From positions 5,456,001 to 5,520,000 of the forward strand of contig CP099652.1 of the NCBI GenBank assembly GCA_024123955.1: a DNA stretch of 64,000 bases, in the 5' to 3' direction. Both the position numbers and the translations under genes were made by a program. Shown in pieces: positions 27,137 to 35,951 of this stretch. How positions within the stretch are numbered: position 1 is the first letter of the stretch; each line of letters begins with the position of its first letter. The notes under the pieces were generated by a model. The model had not been told where the DNA came from, ran no database searches, and saw nothing but the letters and a program-made list of their open reading frames with translations. The stretch is from Oxalobacteraceae bacterium OTU3CINTB1. GTDB taxonomy: Bacteria; Pseudomonadota; Gammaproteobacteria; Burkholderiales; Burkholderiaceae_D.

Positions 27137-28776
27137 GGATTTTCCGTACGCAGTTTGAAGCGCTGCAGCTTGCCCGTCTCGGTGCGCGGCAGCGCCTTGA
27201 GGAAACGGATCGAACGTGGATACTTGTAAGGCGCGATTTGCTGCTTGACGAATTCCTGCAGCTGCGCCGCCAGCTGCGGCGACGGCACGGCGTCCGGCTT
27301 GAGCACCACGTGCGCTTCGACGATCTGTCCTCGCTCGTCGTCGGCCCTGCCGATCACGCCGCATTCGGCCACGGCGGGATGGCGCAGCAAGGCGTCCTCC
27401 ACTTCGGGGCCGGCGATGTTGTAGCCGGCCGAGATGATCATGTCGTCGGTGCGCGAGCGGTAGTAGAAATAGCCGTCGGCGTCCATCTCGTAGGCGTCGC
27501 CGGTCAGGTTCCAGCCATTGAGCACGTAATCGCGCTGGCGCGCGTCGGCCAGGTAGCGGCAGCCGGTCGGACCCTTTACCGCCAGCCGACCGATCACGCC
27601 GGGACCGACAGGCTGGCCGTCATGATCGAGGACGCAGGCCTGGTAGCCCGGCACCGGCTTGCCGGTGGCGCCGGCGCGCACCTGGCCGTCCGCCGCCGAA
27701 ATGAAGATGTGCAGCAGCTCCGTCGCGCCGATGCCGTCGATCATTTCCAGGCCGGTGGCGCGGCGCCAGGCCTCGCGCGTGGCCGCGGGCAGCGCCTCGC
27801 CGGCCGACACGGTCGCGCGCAGGCTGGCCAGGTCGTGGACGCCGGCCATCTGCGCCATCTGCCGGTAGAACGTCGGCGCCGTGAAGCACACCGTGGCGCG
27901 GTATTTTTCCATCGCCTTGAGCAGCGTTTCCGGCGTCAGCTTCTCCAGCAGCACCGCCGCCGCGCCCACCCGCAGCGGAAACAGCAGCAGGCCGCCAAGG
28001 CCGAAGGTGAAGGCCAGCGGCGGCGTGCCGATGAAGACATCGCCGGGCCGCGAGCGCAGCACCGAACGCGGGAAGCAATCGCAGACCGCCATCACGTCGC
28101 GATGGAAATGCATGGTGCCCTTGGGGATGCCGGTGGTGCCGGAGGTGAAGCTGATCAGGCACACATCGTCTGCCGCCGTGTCGACCGCCTCGAAGCTGGC
28201 CGGCTGCGCGGCCATCAGCGCCTCCAGCGGGCTGTCCTCGCCGCCGAACCACAAGGTCTTGTCGCGCACCGCTTGCGGCAAAGGCGGATCGACCGCCTCC
28301 AGTTCGGCGCGCAGCGCTTCGGCGCACAGCACCGCGTTGATCTCGGACTTGCCGGCGATGGCGGCCAGCTCGCGCGCGCGCAGCAGCGGCATGGTCGGCA
28401 CGGCGATGCAGCCGCACTTGATCACCGCCAGGATGCAGGCGGCCATCATGGGATTGTTGGCGCCGCGCAGCAGCACGCGGTTGCCGGCTTCGAGCCCCAT
28501 CGGCCCGCGCAGCACGTGGGCGATACGGTCGACCCGCTCGCGCAGGCCGGCGTAGGTCCAGCTTCCGTGTTCGCACAGGATCGCGGTGCGGTCATCCAGA
28601 TCGGCGGCGCCGTTCAGCAACTCGCGGACGCAATTGAGGCGCGGCGGGTAGTGCAGTTCCGGCAGGTCGAAGCGAAGCTCGGGCCACAGCGCGCGCGGCG
28701 GCAAGTGATCGCGCGCGAAATGATCCGTGTAAGCGCTGGCTGACGCGCCGGCGGAACTGTCGGTAGGTTGGTTCAT
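27133..28776 (-). CDS. abmG: Aryl-CoA ligase, probably 2-aminobenzoate-CoA ligase
   Basis: 547 residues, ANL superfamily. AMP-binding signature [13 protein letters not shown] near 210-222; A5-like [11 protein letters not shown]8 region [21 protein letters not shown]-terminal catalytic lysine in [13 protein letters not shown]. Length and the pocket segment around [20 protein letters not shown] resemble benzoate-type ligases. It is the first gene of the operon behind a promoter at 28806-28834. It would activate the aromatic acid for the monooxygenase next to it. Substrate is inferred from the fused monooxygenase/reductase; benzoate or salicylate remain possible. Confidence 0.85.
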   Translation of the reverse strand: MNQPTDSSAGASASAYTDHFARDHLPPRALWPELRFDLPELHYPPRLNCVRELLNGAADLDDRTAILCEHGSWTYAGLRERVDRIAHVLRGPMGLEAGNRVLLRGANNPMMAACILAVIKCGCIAVPTMPLLRARELAAIAGKSEINAVLCAEALRAELEAVDPPLPQAVRDKTLWFGGEDSPLEALMAAQPASFEAVDTAADDVCLISFTSGTTGIPKGTMHFHRDVMAVCDCFPRSVLRSRPGDVFIGTPPLAFTFGLGGLLLFPLRVGAAAVLLEKLTPETLLKAMEKYRATVCFTAPTFYRQMAQMAGVHDLASLRATVSAGEALPAATREAWRRATGLEMIDGIGATELLHIFISAADGQVRAGATGKPVPGYQACVLDHDGQPVGPGVIGRLAVKGPTGCRYLADARQRDYVLNGWNLTGDAYEMDADGYFYYRSRTDDMIISAGYNIAGPEVEDALLRHPAVAECGVIGRADDERGQIVEAHVVLKPDAVPSPQLAAQLQEFVKQQIAPYKYPRSIRFLKALPRTETGKLQRFKLRTENP

Positions 28777-28803
28777 GGTCGCCCTGGAATGGCAATGTCG
28801 GAG

Positions 28804-28834
28804 ATACTTTAAACCTAAACTATATCAACATCAA
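28804..28834 (-). promoter_or_regulatory. Promoter and palindromic operator of the aromatic-CoA operon
   Basis: On the minus strand: -35 TTGATG (28834-28829), 17-bp spacer, -10 TAAAGT (28811-28806). An imperfect palindrome, ATACTTTA-AACC-TAAACTAT (28804-28823), covers the -10 box, with seven of eight arm bases matching. This is the usual position for a MarR repressor site. Confidence 0.55.
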
Positions 28835-28876
28835 GCCAAATATGCGGAACAACCCCGGAGCAAAATCAACACGCGG

Positions 28877-29593
28877 TCAGGCGGAGGTGCTCTTGCGGAC
28901 CGATTCGGCCTGTTGATCGACCGCGCGTATCACGTCCGACAGCACCGCCTGAACCGCCTCGTTGGACAAGCGGCCCGGCGCAAAACCCTTCAGCGCGGCG
29001 GCGGCGCCGTCCAGGCCCAGGGTCACGCAGCCGGCGTGCAGCCGGTCGATGCGCGCCTGCGCTTCGTGCTGGCCGCCACCGGCGAGCAGCGCTTCGAGAT
29101 CGCCGCCGGCGGCGGCCAGCTGGTTGTGAAACCCGCTCAGGTACACCAGCAGGCGCTCGGCGTTGATGCCCAGGCGGCGCAATGTCTCCACCGGGTCCTC
29201 GGCCTGGTGTCCGGAACCGCTGGCCGCCTGGTCGAGGAAGCCGGCCAGGTGCACGCGCACCTGCTCCGCCTGGAACGGCTTGACGATGTAGCCGGCGGCG
29301 CCGGCCTGGGTGGCTTCCTGCAAGGTGTCCTTGTCGGAGGCCGACGTCACCAGCACGAACGGCATGCCCTTCAGGTCTGCATCGCCTTTGACGTGCTGCA
29401 GCAACTCCATGCCCGACATATTGGGCATGCGCAGGTCGCAAAAGCAGATAGCAGGCCGCAAGCCGTCCCGCAGCTGCCGCCATGCGTCGGCGCCATCCTC
29501 CGCTTCCACGATGTCGAACTTGCCGCAGCTGTCGATCAAATGCATCAACACCATGCGCGAGACGACGTCGTCGTCGACCACCAGAACTTTCAT
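28877..29593 (-). CDS. Response regulator with CheY-like receiver and helical C-terminus
   Basis: 238 residues. Receiver domain 1-125: KVLVVDDDVVSRM (acidic pocket), CFCDLRMPNMSGMELL (phospho-acceptor D around 53), VLVTSAS (switch Thr/Ser), VKPF (Lys). Residues ~135-225 are helical with no DNA-binding motif or known output domain, so it probably works through protein contacts. It lies 70 bp after the giant hybrid kinase on the same strand and is a likely partner of it. It may receive phosphate from that kinase's Hpt domain. Confidence 0.88.
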   Translation of the reverse strand: MKVLVVDDDVVSRMVLMHLIDSCGKFDIVEAEDGADAWRQLRDGLRPAICFCDLRMPNMSGMELLQHVKGDADLKGMPFVLVTSASDKDTLQEATQAGAAGYIVKPFQAEQVRVHLAGFLDQAASGSGHQAEDPVETLRRLGINAERLLVYLSGFHNQLAAAGGDLEALLAGGGQHEAQARIDRLHAGCVTLGLDGAAAALKGFAPGRLSNEAVQAVLSDVIRAVDQQAESVRKSTSA

Positions 29594-29663
29594 GTCATTC
29601 CCTGTGCCTTTGATCCTGCATTATAAACAGGGCATCAATCCCGGTGTCGCCAACTTAAGCGGC

Positions 29664-32600
29664 TTACAGGGTGCTAGTCGCTCCCGCCTGTTCCAGCAGT
29701 ATGCGCAGCTTCGGCATGGCATCGGCGATGCGCCGCCAGTCGGCATGGTCGGCGCACAGTTCCAGTTCGCCGCACAGGGCCTGCAGCTCCTGCTCCTCCA
29801 GATAGCCGGCGCTGCCCTTCATGCCGTGCAGCAGGCGGCTGGCGGTGTCGCCGTCGCCGCCGGCCAAGGCCTGCTCCAGCTCCGCCAGGCGCAGCGGCGC
29901 GTCCTGGTTGAAGGCGTTGCGCAGGCGCGCTTTCAGATCGCCGCCGGCGCCGCTGTGCTGCGCCAGCCTGGCCGGCTCCGAGGCGGCCGGCTCGACGCCG
30001 AACATCGCATCCAGTTCCGTCGTGCCGATGGCGGGATGGCGGCGCGGCTCCATGCGCGGCAGGCTCACGCCGCGCTGCAGCTGGCGCTCGATCGCGCGGC
30101 TCAGCTGGAAGTGCAGCTTGTCCTCGTCGATCGGCTTGGTGAGGAAATCGTCCATGCCGGCGGCCAGGTAGCGGCTGCGGTCCTCCTCGCTGGCGTTGGC
30201 GGTCAGCGCGATGATCATCAGCTCCTGGTCGCGCACCGGCGACGCTTCGGTGCCGCCCGAGCGGATCAGCCGCGTGGCGCTGGCGCCGTCCATCTCCGGC
30301 ATGCGGCCGTCCATCAGGATCAAATCGTAGCGGGTCAGCGCACAGGCCTTGACCGCCAGCACGCCGTTGGCGGCGATGTCCACCTTGTGCCCCAGGTCCT
30401 CGAGCATCATGCGGATGATGATCTGGTTGGTGGGGAAGTCCTCGGCGCACAGCACCTTGAGCTGGTGGCTGTGCGGCTCGCGCGGCACATGCGGCACCAG
30501 CGGCGGCGGCACGCCGTTCGCCAGCGGCAGCTCGAACGAAAACACGCTGCCCCGCCCCGGCGTGCTGACGGCGCTGATGCTGCCGCCCATCAGCTCCACC
30601 AGTTGGCGGCAGATCGCCAGCCCAAGGCCGGTGCCGCCGTAGCGGCGGGTGGTGGAGGCGTCGGCCTGCTCGAACTGCTGGAACAGGCGCGGGATGGCAT
30701 CGGCCTCGATGCCGATGCCGGTGTCGGCGACCGAGAAGCGAATGCGGTTGACCGTCCCCTTGCGGCCGGCCCACGCATCCCGGTTTCCGTGCGCATCGTC
30801 GGGCAGGCGCTCGATGCGCATCATGACCGACCCGTGCTGGGTGAACTTGAAGGCGTTGCCGACCAGGTTGACCAGCACCTGGCGCAGCCGCGTCGGATCG
30901 CCGACGACGAACTGCGGCAGGCCGTCGCCGAACTCCAGGCGGAAGCCGACGCTGTGCGCCGCCGCCTGCTCCTCGAACAGGCCGACCACGTTCTGCACCG
31001 CCGCCGACAGCGAGAAGTCGATGTTCTCGATGGTCAGCTTGCCCGCCTCGATCTTGGAGAAGTCCAGCAGGTCGTTGATGATCGACAGCAGCGACTGCGC
31101 ATTGGCCTGGCCGCGCAGGATCTGCTCGCGGGTGCCGTCCTGCAGCCGGCCGTCGCGCAGCGCGAAGTTCAGCATGCCGATAACGCCGGCCAGCGGGGTG
31201 CGCATCTCGTGGCTCATATTGGCCAGGAACTCGGATTTCTGCCGGGTCGCGTCCTCCGCCTTCCGCTTGGCCAGGCGCAGGCGCTCGTCGTTGTCCTGCA
31301 AGGCGCGGTTGGCCAGCGCCAGCTCCTCGGTGTGCAGGCGCACCTGCTTTTCCTGCAGCAGCAGCTGGTCCTGGGTCTGGCGCAACGTCTGCAGCGCTTC
31401 CTCCAGCTGCTGGTAGGCGCGCGCGTTTTCCAGCCCCGCCACCGCGTGCGACGCCAGCGTCTGCAGGATGTCCATGTGCACCCGCTGGTAGCTGTCCTTT
31501 TGCGTGCTCTGTACGCAAATCAGGCCGACCACCCTGTCGCCGGCGATCAGCGGCGCGTACAAGGTGGACTGCGCGGCGGCCAGCTGCACGCCATCCTCGC
31601 GCACGCACAGCATCACCGACTCCAGTCCGGAATCGTCCATGTAGTCGCGGTACTCGGCGCGCATGTCGTTGATGAAAATCGGCTGGCGGTGGGTGACGCA
31701 CCACACTGCCAGCTGGTTCGGATCATCGAGCCGCCGCTGGTAGGGCCGCGTGCGCACGCCGCCCTCGATCGCGAACGGGAAATCGATCACGCCGTCGTCC
31801 TCGCGCACGAAGCCGATGCCGAAGATCTGGGCGCTCATCAGATGATGCACGTGGCGGTACAGCGTCAGCATCGACGTTTCCATGTCCAGGGTGGCGCTCA
31901 ACTCCCGACCCAGCTCGCTCAGCACCGAGATGTTGCGGTGCGCCTGCTCGACGTTTTCCTTCTGCAGCTCGACTTCCTTCTTCTGCCGTTCGGTGTCGAG
32001 GCGGCGCTGTTCGGCCTCGGCGCGCTGGGCTTCGGCCTCCAGCCGGCGCAGCTCCAGCTCCTGCTTCTGCTGCTGCAGCAGCAGGTTCTTATGCTCGACT
32101 TCCGCCGTGCGCGAGCCGACCAGCTGCTCGAGCCGCTGCTGCTGGCGGCGCAGGCTGCGCACGCGCGCGTGGTAGGCCGCGTAGGCGGCGCTCAGCAACA
32201 GGAACGCGATCACGCTGCGGAACCACCAGGTTTTCCAGAACGGCGGCAGGATGGTGATTGCCAGCGTGGCCGCGTTGTCGTTCCAGATGCCGTCCTTGTT
32301 GGCGGCCTTGACGCGGAAGGTGTAGGTGCCCGGATCGAGATTGGTGTAGGTGGCGAAGCGCTTGGTGGCGTCGGTCACCACCCAGTCCTCGTCGAAGCCT
32401 TGCAGCTGATAGGCGAAGCGGTTGCGCTGGGGCGCGGCATAGTGCAGCGCCGCGAACTCCAGCGAGAACACCGAATCGTTCTCGCTCAGGGTCAGCGCGC
32501 TGGTGTGCTCGATGGCGGTTGTCAGCACCTTCGGATGGTCGCCCTGCCCGGCTTTGAGCGACTTGTTAAAGATCTGGAAGTCGGTGATCGCCACCGTCGG

Positions 32601-34670
32601 CGCCACGCTGTTTTCGCGCACGTCCCCGGGCGAAAAGGCCGTGATGCCGTTAAAGCCGCCGAAGTACAGCGTGCCGTCCGGCGTGCGCAGCGCGGCGCCG
32701 TCGAAGTAGGCGCCCTCGATGGTGCCGTCGGCGCCGCTGTAATTGCGCACCAGGCCAGAATCGATGTTCAGCCGCGACAAGCCGCTGTTGGTGCTCAGCC
32801 AAAGGTTGCCGGCGTTGTCGGGCAGGATGGAGGCGATGGCGTCGTCGGCGATGCCGTCCTTGCGCAGGTAGCGCCGAAAGCGGATGCTGCCGTCCGAGGC
32901 CACGTCCATCCGGTTCAGGCCCGCCGCCGTGCCGACCCAGATCGTGCCGCGCGCGTCCTCGTACAGGCAGTGCACCTCGTCGTGACTGAGGCTGGACGGA
33001 TCGCCGGCGTCGCGGCGGAAGTGGCGGAAGCGCCCCGTCTTGCGGTCCAGCAGATCGAGGCCGTTGAAGGTGCCCACCCATAGCTGGCCGCGGCGGTCCT
33101 CCAGGATCGGCCGCACCACGTTGTCGGCCAGGCTGTTTCCGTCGGCCGGGTTGTGGCGGAAGGTGCGCACGTCCATGGTGCGTGGATCGAGCCGGTGCAG
33201 GCCGCCCCGGCTCGCGACCCACAGCATGCCGCCGCGGTCGGCGACGATGTTGCGCACCGTGTCGCTGCCGACGTCCGCGCTCATGAACGACACCGCGCGG
33301 ATCGCGCCGGTGGCCGGATTGAGGTAGTTGACGCCGGCCCGTCCGCCGATCCACAGGTTGCCGTTTTTTTCGCGCAGCAGCGCGGTGACCTGGTCGTCGC
33401 TCAGGCTATTGGGGTCGCGCGGATCGTGGCGCCACACCCGGCTCTCGCCGGTGACGGGATCGTACAGGTTCAAGCCGCCGCCGCTGCCCAGCCACAGCTT
33501 GGCGCCGCCCTCGGCGACGATCGCCCGCACCTTGTTGTCGGACACGGAGTTGAGCATGTCGGACTGGCGCACGATGCGCGCGAAACCGCCGCTGCCCATG
33601 TCGACGCGACTGACGCCATCGTTCCAGGTGCCGACCCAGAAGGTGCCGACGCGGTCGCGGAACAAGGCCGATATCTGGTTGTCCGCCACGCTGTGGCTGT
33701 CGCTGAACTGGTGGCGGTACTGCGTCAGCCGGTTCTCCGCCGGCAGCCAGCGGAACAAGCCGTCGGCCTGGGTGCCGACCCAGATCTGGTTTTCGACATC
33801 CTCGTACAAGGTGGTGACGCTGACCCCGGGGTTGATGCCTTCGCGCGCGCCCAGCCGGCGGCGCTGCGGCTCGACCCCGAGCAGGCGCCATTGTTCCAGT
33901 CCGCCCATGGTGCCGATCCACAGCGTCTGCGCGCTGTCGACCTGCAGCGACAGCACGGCGTTAAAGCGGCTGTCGCCGCCGGCGTCCATCGTGTAGTGGC
34001 GGAAGTGCGCCGCGCCCGGCGCCAGCATATCGAGGCCGGTGGCGGTGGCCACCCACAGCCGCCCGGCGGCGTCGCGCGCCAGCGCGTTGACCTGGTCGTT
34101 GGCCAGGCTGCCCGCATCGGCCGCGTCGTGGTGCCAGCTGGTAAAGCGCCTGGTGGAGGGGTTGAAGTGGTGCAGGCCGTCGGCGCTGCCCACCCACAGG
34201 CCGCCCAGGCCATCGTCGACGATGGCGCGCACGTGGCGGTTGCCGTTGCCGCGCTGCCCCGGTTCCTGCGGCGCGAAATGGGTGAAACGGCGCGTGGCCG
34301 GATCGAACAGATCCAGGCCGCCGTCGGTGCCCACCCACATGCGGCCGGTGCCGTCGACGTGCAGCACCCGCACCCAGTTGTCGACCAGGCTATTGGGGTC
34401 GGAGACGGCGCTCTTGTAGGTGACGGTGCGGTAGCCGTCGAAGCGGGTCAGGCCGGCCTGGGTGCCGAGCCAGATGAAGCCCTGCGTGTCCTGGGCGATG
34501 GCCAGCACCGATTCCTGCGCCAGCCCGTTCTCGACGCCGAGCTGCTCGAAACGCAGGGTGCGCGGCGGCGCGCCGGCCCATGCGGCGGCCATGCCGAGTC
34601 CCCACAGCAGCAGGACCGGCACCAGCAAGTGTGCGAACAAGCGTCGAAATTGGCGTCTAAAACACGGCAA
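29664..34670 (-). CDS. Giant hybrid sensor histidine kinase with beta-propeller input
   Basis: Up to 1668 residues; the longest frame opens with TTG 34670, and a start a few codons further in is possible. Order: signal/anchor helix (~12-32); some 14 propeller repeats of the form DxxGxxWxGTxxGLxRxD (~45-680, two seven-bladed Reg_prop propellers); Y_Y_Y domain (to ~800, ending FRVKAANKDGIWND); one membrane helix (~815-833); coiled coil; GAF-like domain (~917-1077); coiled coil; HisKA with SHEMRTPLAGVIG (His ~1153); HATPase (GTGLGLAICRQLVELMGG); receiver (~1403-1527, Asp ~1453 in LMDGRMPEMDG); Hpt (His ~1617 in LLHGMKGSAG). This layout resembles Bacteroides-type polysaccharide sensors and related proteobacterial kinases. 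The periplasmic ligand is unknown. Confidence 0.92.
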   Translation of the reverse strand: MPCFRRQFRRLFAHLLVPVLLLWGLGMAAAWAGAPPRTLRFEQLGVENGLAQESVLAIAQDTQGFIWLGTQAGLTRFDGYRTVTYKSAVSDPNSLVDNWVRVLHVDGTGRMWVGTDGGLDLFDPATRRFTHFAPQEPGQRGNGNRHVRAIVDDGLGGLWVGSADGLHHFNPSTRRFTSWHHDAADAGSLANDQVNALARDAAGRLWVATATGLDMLAPGAAHFRHYTMDAGGDSRFNAVLSLQVDSAQTLWIGTMGGLEQWRLLGVEPQRRRLGAREGINPGVSVTTLYEDVENQIWVGTQADGLFRWLPAENRLTQYRHQFSDSHSVADNQISALFRDRVGTFWVGTWNDGVSRVDMGSGGFARIVRQSDMLNSVSDNKVRAIVAEGGAKLWLGSGGGLNLYDPVTGESRVWRHDPRDPNSLSDDQVTALLREKNGNLWIGGRAGVNYLNPATGAIRAVSFMSADVGSDTVRNIVADRGGMLWVASRGGLHRLDPRTMDVRTFRHNPADGNSLADNVVRPILEDRRGQLWVGTFNGLDLLDRKTGRFRHFRRDAGDPSSLSHDEVHCLYEDARGTIWVGTAAGLNRMDVASDGSIRFRRYLRKDGIADDAIASILPDNAGNLWLSTNSGLSRLNIDSGLVRNYSGADGTIEGAYFDGAALRTPDGTLYFGGFNGITAFSPGDVRENSVAPTVAITDFQIFNKSLKAGQGDHPKVLTTAIEHTSALTLSENDSVFSLEFAALHYAAPQRNRFAYQLQGFDEDWVVTDATKRFATYTNLDPGTYTFRVKAANKDGIWNDNAATLAITILPPFWKTWWFRSVIAFLLLSAAYAAYHARVRSLRRQQQRLEQLVGSRTAEVEHKNLLLQQQKQELELRRLEAEAQRAEAEQRRLDTERQKKEVELQKENVEQAHRNISVLSELGRELSATLDMETSMLTLYRHVHHLMSAQIFGIGFVREDDGVIDFPFAIEGGVRTRPYQRRLDDPNQLAVWCVTHRQPIFINDMRAEYRDYMDDSGLESVMLCVREDGVQLAAAQSTLYAPLIAGDRVVGLICVQSTQKDSYQRVHMDILQTLASHAVAGLENARAYQQLEEALQTLRQTQDQLLLQEKQVRLHTEELALANRALQDNDERLRLAKRKAEDATRQKSEFLANMSHEMRTPLAGVIGMLNFALRDGRLQDGTREQILRGQANAQSLLSIINDLLDFSKIEAGKLTIENIDFSLSAAVQNVVGLFEEQAAAHSVGFRLEFGDGLPQFVVGDPTRLRQVLVNLVGNAFKFTQHGSVMMRIERLPDDAHGNRDAWAGRKGTVNRIRFSVADTGIGIEADAIPRLFQQFEQADASTTRRYGGTGLGLAICRQLVELMGGSISAVSTPGRGSVFSFELPLANGVPPPLVPHVPREPHSHQLKVLCAEDFPTNQIIIRMMLEDLGHKVDIAANGVLAVKACALTRYDLILMDGRMPEMDGASATRLIRSGGTEASPVRDQELMIIALTANASEEDRSRYLAAGMDDFLTKPIDEDKLHFQLSRAIERQLQRGVSLPRMEPRRHPAIGTTELDAMFGVEPAASEPARLAQHSGAGGDLKARLRNAFNQDAPLRLAELEQALAGGDGDTASRLLHGMKGSAGYLEEQELQALCGELELCADHADWRRIADAMPKLRILLEQAGATSTL

Positions 34671-34703
34671 AACGGTCCCGCAGTCGGTGGTCAGGATTCA
34701 AAT

Positions 34704-35879
34704 TCAGGATTCAAAGAAGGCCAGCACGTCCTCTTTACGCGCCTGGGTGTCGCGCTGACCGAGGCGGATCAACTCGCAAGTATAAGTCGATTCGAACAAT
34801 AAATACGAGGCCAATGCGGCGCCGCGCGTTTCGGTCGCGCCGATTCCCGACAACATGGTGCGTATCGGCGCCGGCAAACTGGCGATATGGCGGCTGGCGA
34901 TATCGTCGAGCCGTTCGGAAGGCGCGATCACCAGCAGCTTGACCGGCTTGAGGGGAGTTTGTTCGAGCAGCTCCGGCGGCAGCATCGACAAGGTCTTGTT
35001 GACGCGCTCGAGGCGCTCGATGTCGACCGCCAGCGAATCGAGGAAGATCGACGACATCGCGTGGCCGGCGATCTGCGCCAGGCTGGGATAGCGCGCCGAA
35101 CTTTTTTCGGCGGCGCTGCGCGTCGGCTCGGTCAGGCGCCCCGCCCCCACCACCAGCACCTTGCTGGCGCCGAGGTGGATCGCCGGCGAGATCGGCGCCA
35201 GCTGGCGCATCGAGCCGTCGCCGCAATACTCGCGGTGGCCGCCCATGTACAGCGGCGTGGCCGGGAAGATGAACGGGATCGCCGACGACGCCAGCAGGTG
35301 CTCGACGCCGATCTGGTCCTGCAGCGCCACGCGCTGCATGCGTATCCACGGCGCGATGTCGGCGGCGGTCTGGTAGAACGTCAGGTGGTTGCCGGCGGTG
35401 TAGGACGAGGCGGTGACGGCCAGCGCGTGCAGCAGGCCCTCGGACAGCGCCGCGTCGAGGCGCGGCAGGTCGAGCATGCGGTGCAGCAGGCCGACCAGCG
35501 GCGTGTTGTCGAGCAGGGACGCCGGCGGCGCGGCGCGCCATTTGCGCAGCAGCCAGCCGAACGACAGCAACGACAGCCAGCGCGCGCCGGAGCGGATCAC
35601 GCCCAGCGAATCGGCGCGGTAGACCTGTTCGACCTCGATATGCTGCCAGACGTCGAGCAGTTTTTGCACGCCCTCGCCGAAGTTATCGGCGCGGCAGGCC
35701 AGCGCGGTGGCGTTGATCGCGCCGGCCGAGGTGCCGCAAATGATGTCGAAAGGATTACGCGCCGGAGGCCAGCCCGCCTCCCATAGTATCTCCGAGATCG
35801 CCTGTAGAACGCCGACCTGGTAGGCCGCGCGGGCGCCGCCTCCCGTCAGGATCAAGCCTGTTTTCTTTTGAATTCCCAT
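34704..35879 (-). CDS. Patatin-like phospholipase
   Basis: 391 residues. GGGARAAYQVGVL (oxyanion loop, 13-25), GTSAG with nucleophile S51, and the catalytic Asp in CGDGSMRQ (~221). No signal peptide, so probably cytosolic or acting on the inner membrane face. A C-terminal ~150 residues are helical. Patatin enzymes hydrolyse acyl chains of phospholipids. It lies 33 bp before the giant kinase on the same strand and may be cotranscribed with it. A functional link is unproven. Confidence 0.92.
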   Translation of the reverse strand: MGIQKKTGLILTGGGARAAYQVGVLQAISEILWEAGWPPARNPFDIICGTSAGAINATALACRADNFGEGVQKLLDVWQHIEVEQVYRADSLGVIRSGARWLSLLSFGWLLRKWRAAPPASLLDNTPLVGLLHRMLDLPRLDAALSEGLLHALAVTASSYTAGNHLTFYQTAADIAPWIRMQRVALQDQIGVEHLLASSAIPFIFPATPLYMGGHREYCGDGSMRQLAPISPAIHLGASKVLVVGAGRLTEPTRSAAEKSSARYPSLAQIAGHAMSSIFLDSLAVDIERLERVNKTLSMLPPELLEQTPLKPVKLLVIAPSERLDDIASRHIASLPAPIRTMLSGIGATETRGAALASYLLFESTYTCELIRLGQRDTQARKEDVLAFFES

Positions 35880-35951
35880 GCGCCAAGGTTAGCAGGGTAT
35901 GCAGCGTTTGGGGAAGGCGCCTGCGGCTTTTCGGCGACGTTTGCCACAAAC

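Noticed and set aside
29310..33083. Very long open frame (over 1,200 codons) on the plus strand opposite the giant kinase
   Set aside because: Low-complexity Arg/Ala/Gln/Val composition typical of antisense frames in GC-rich genes; the minus-strand kinase has clear domains throughout.
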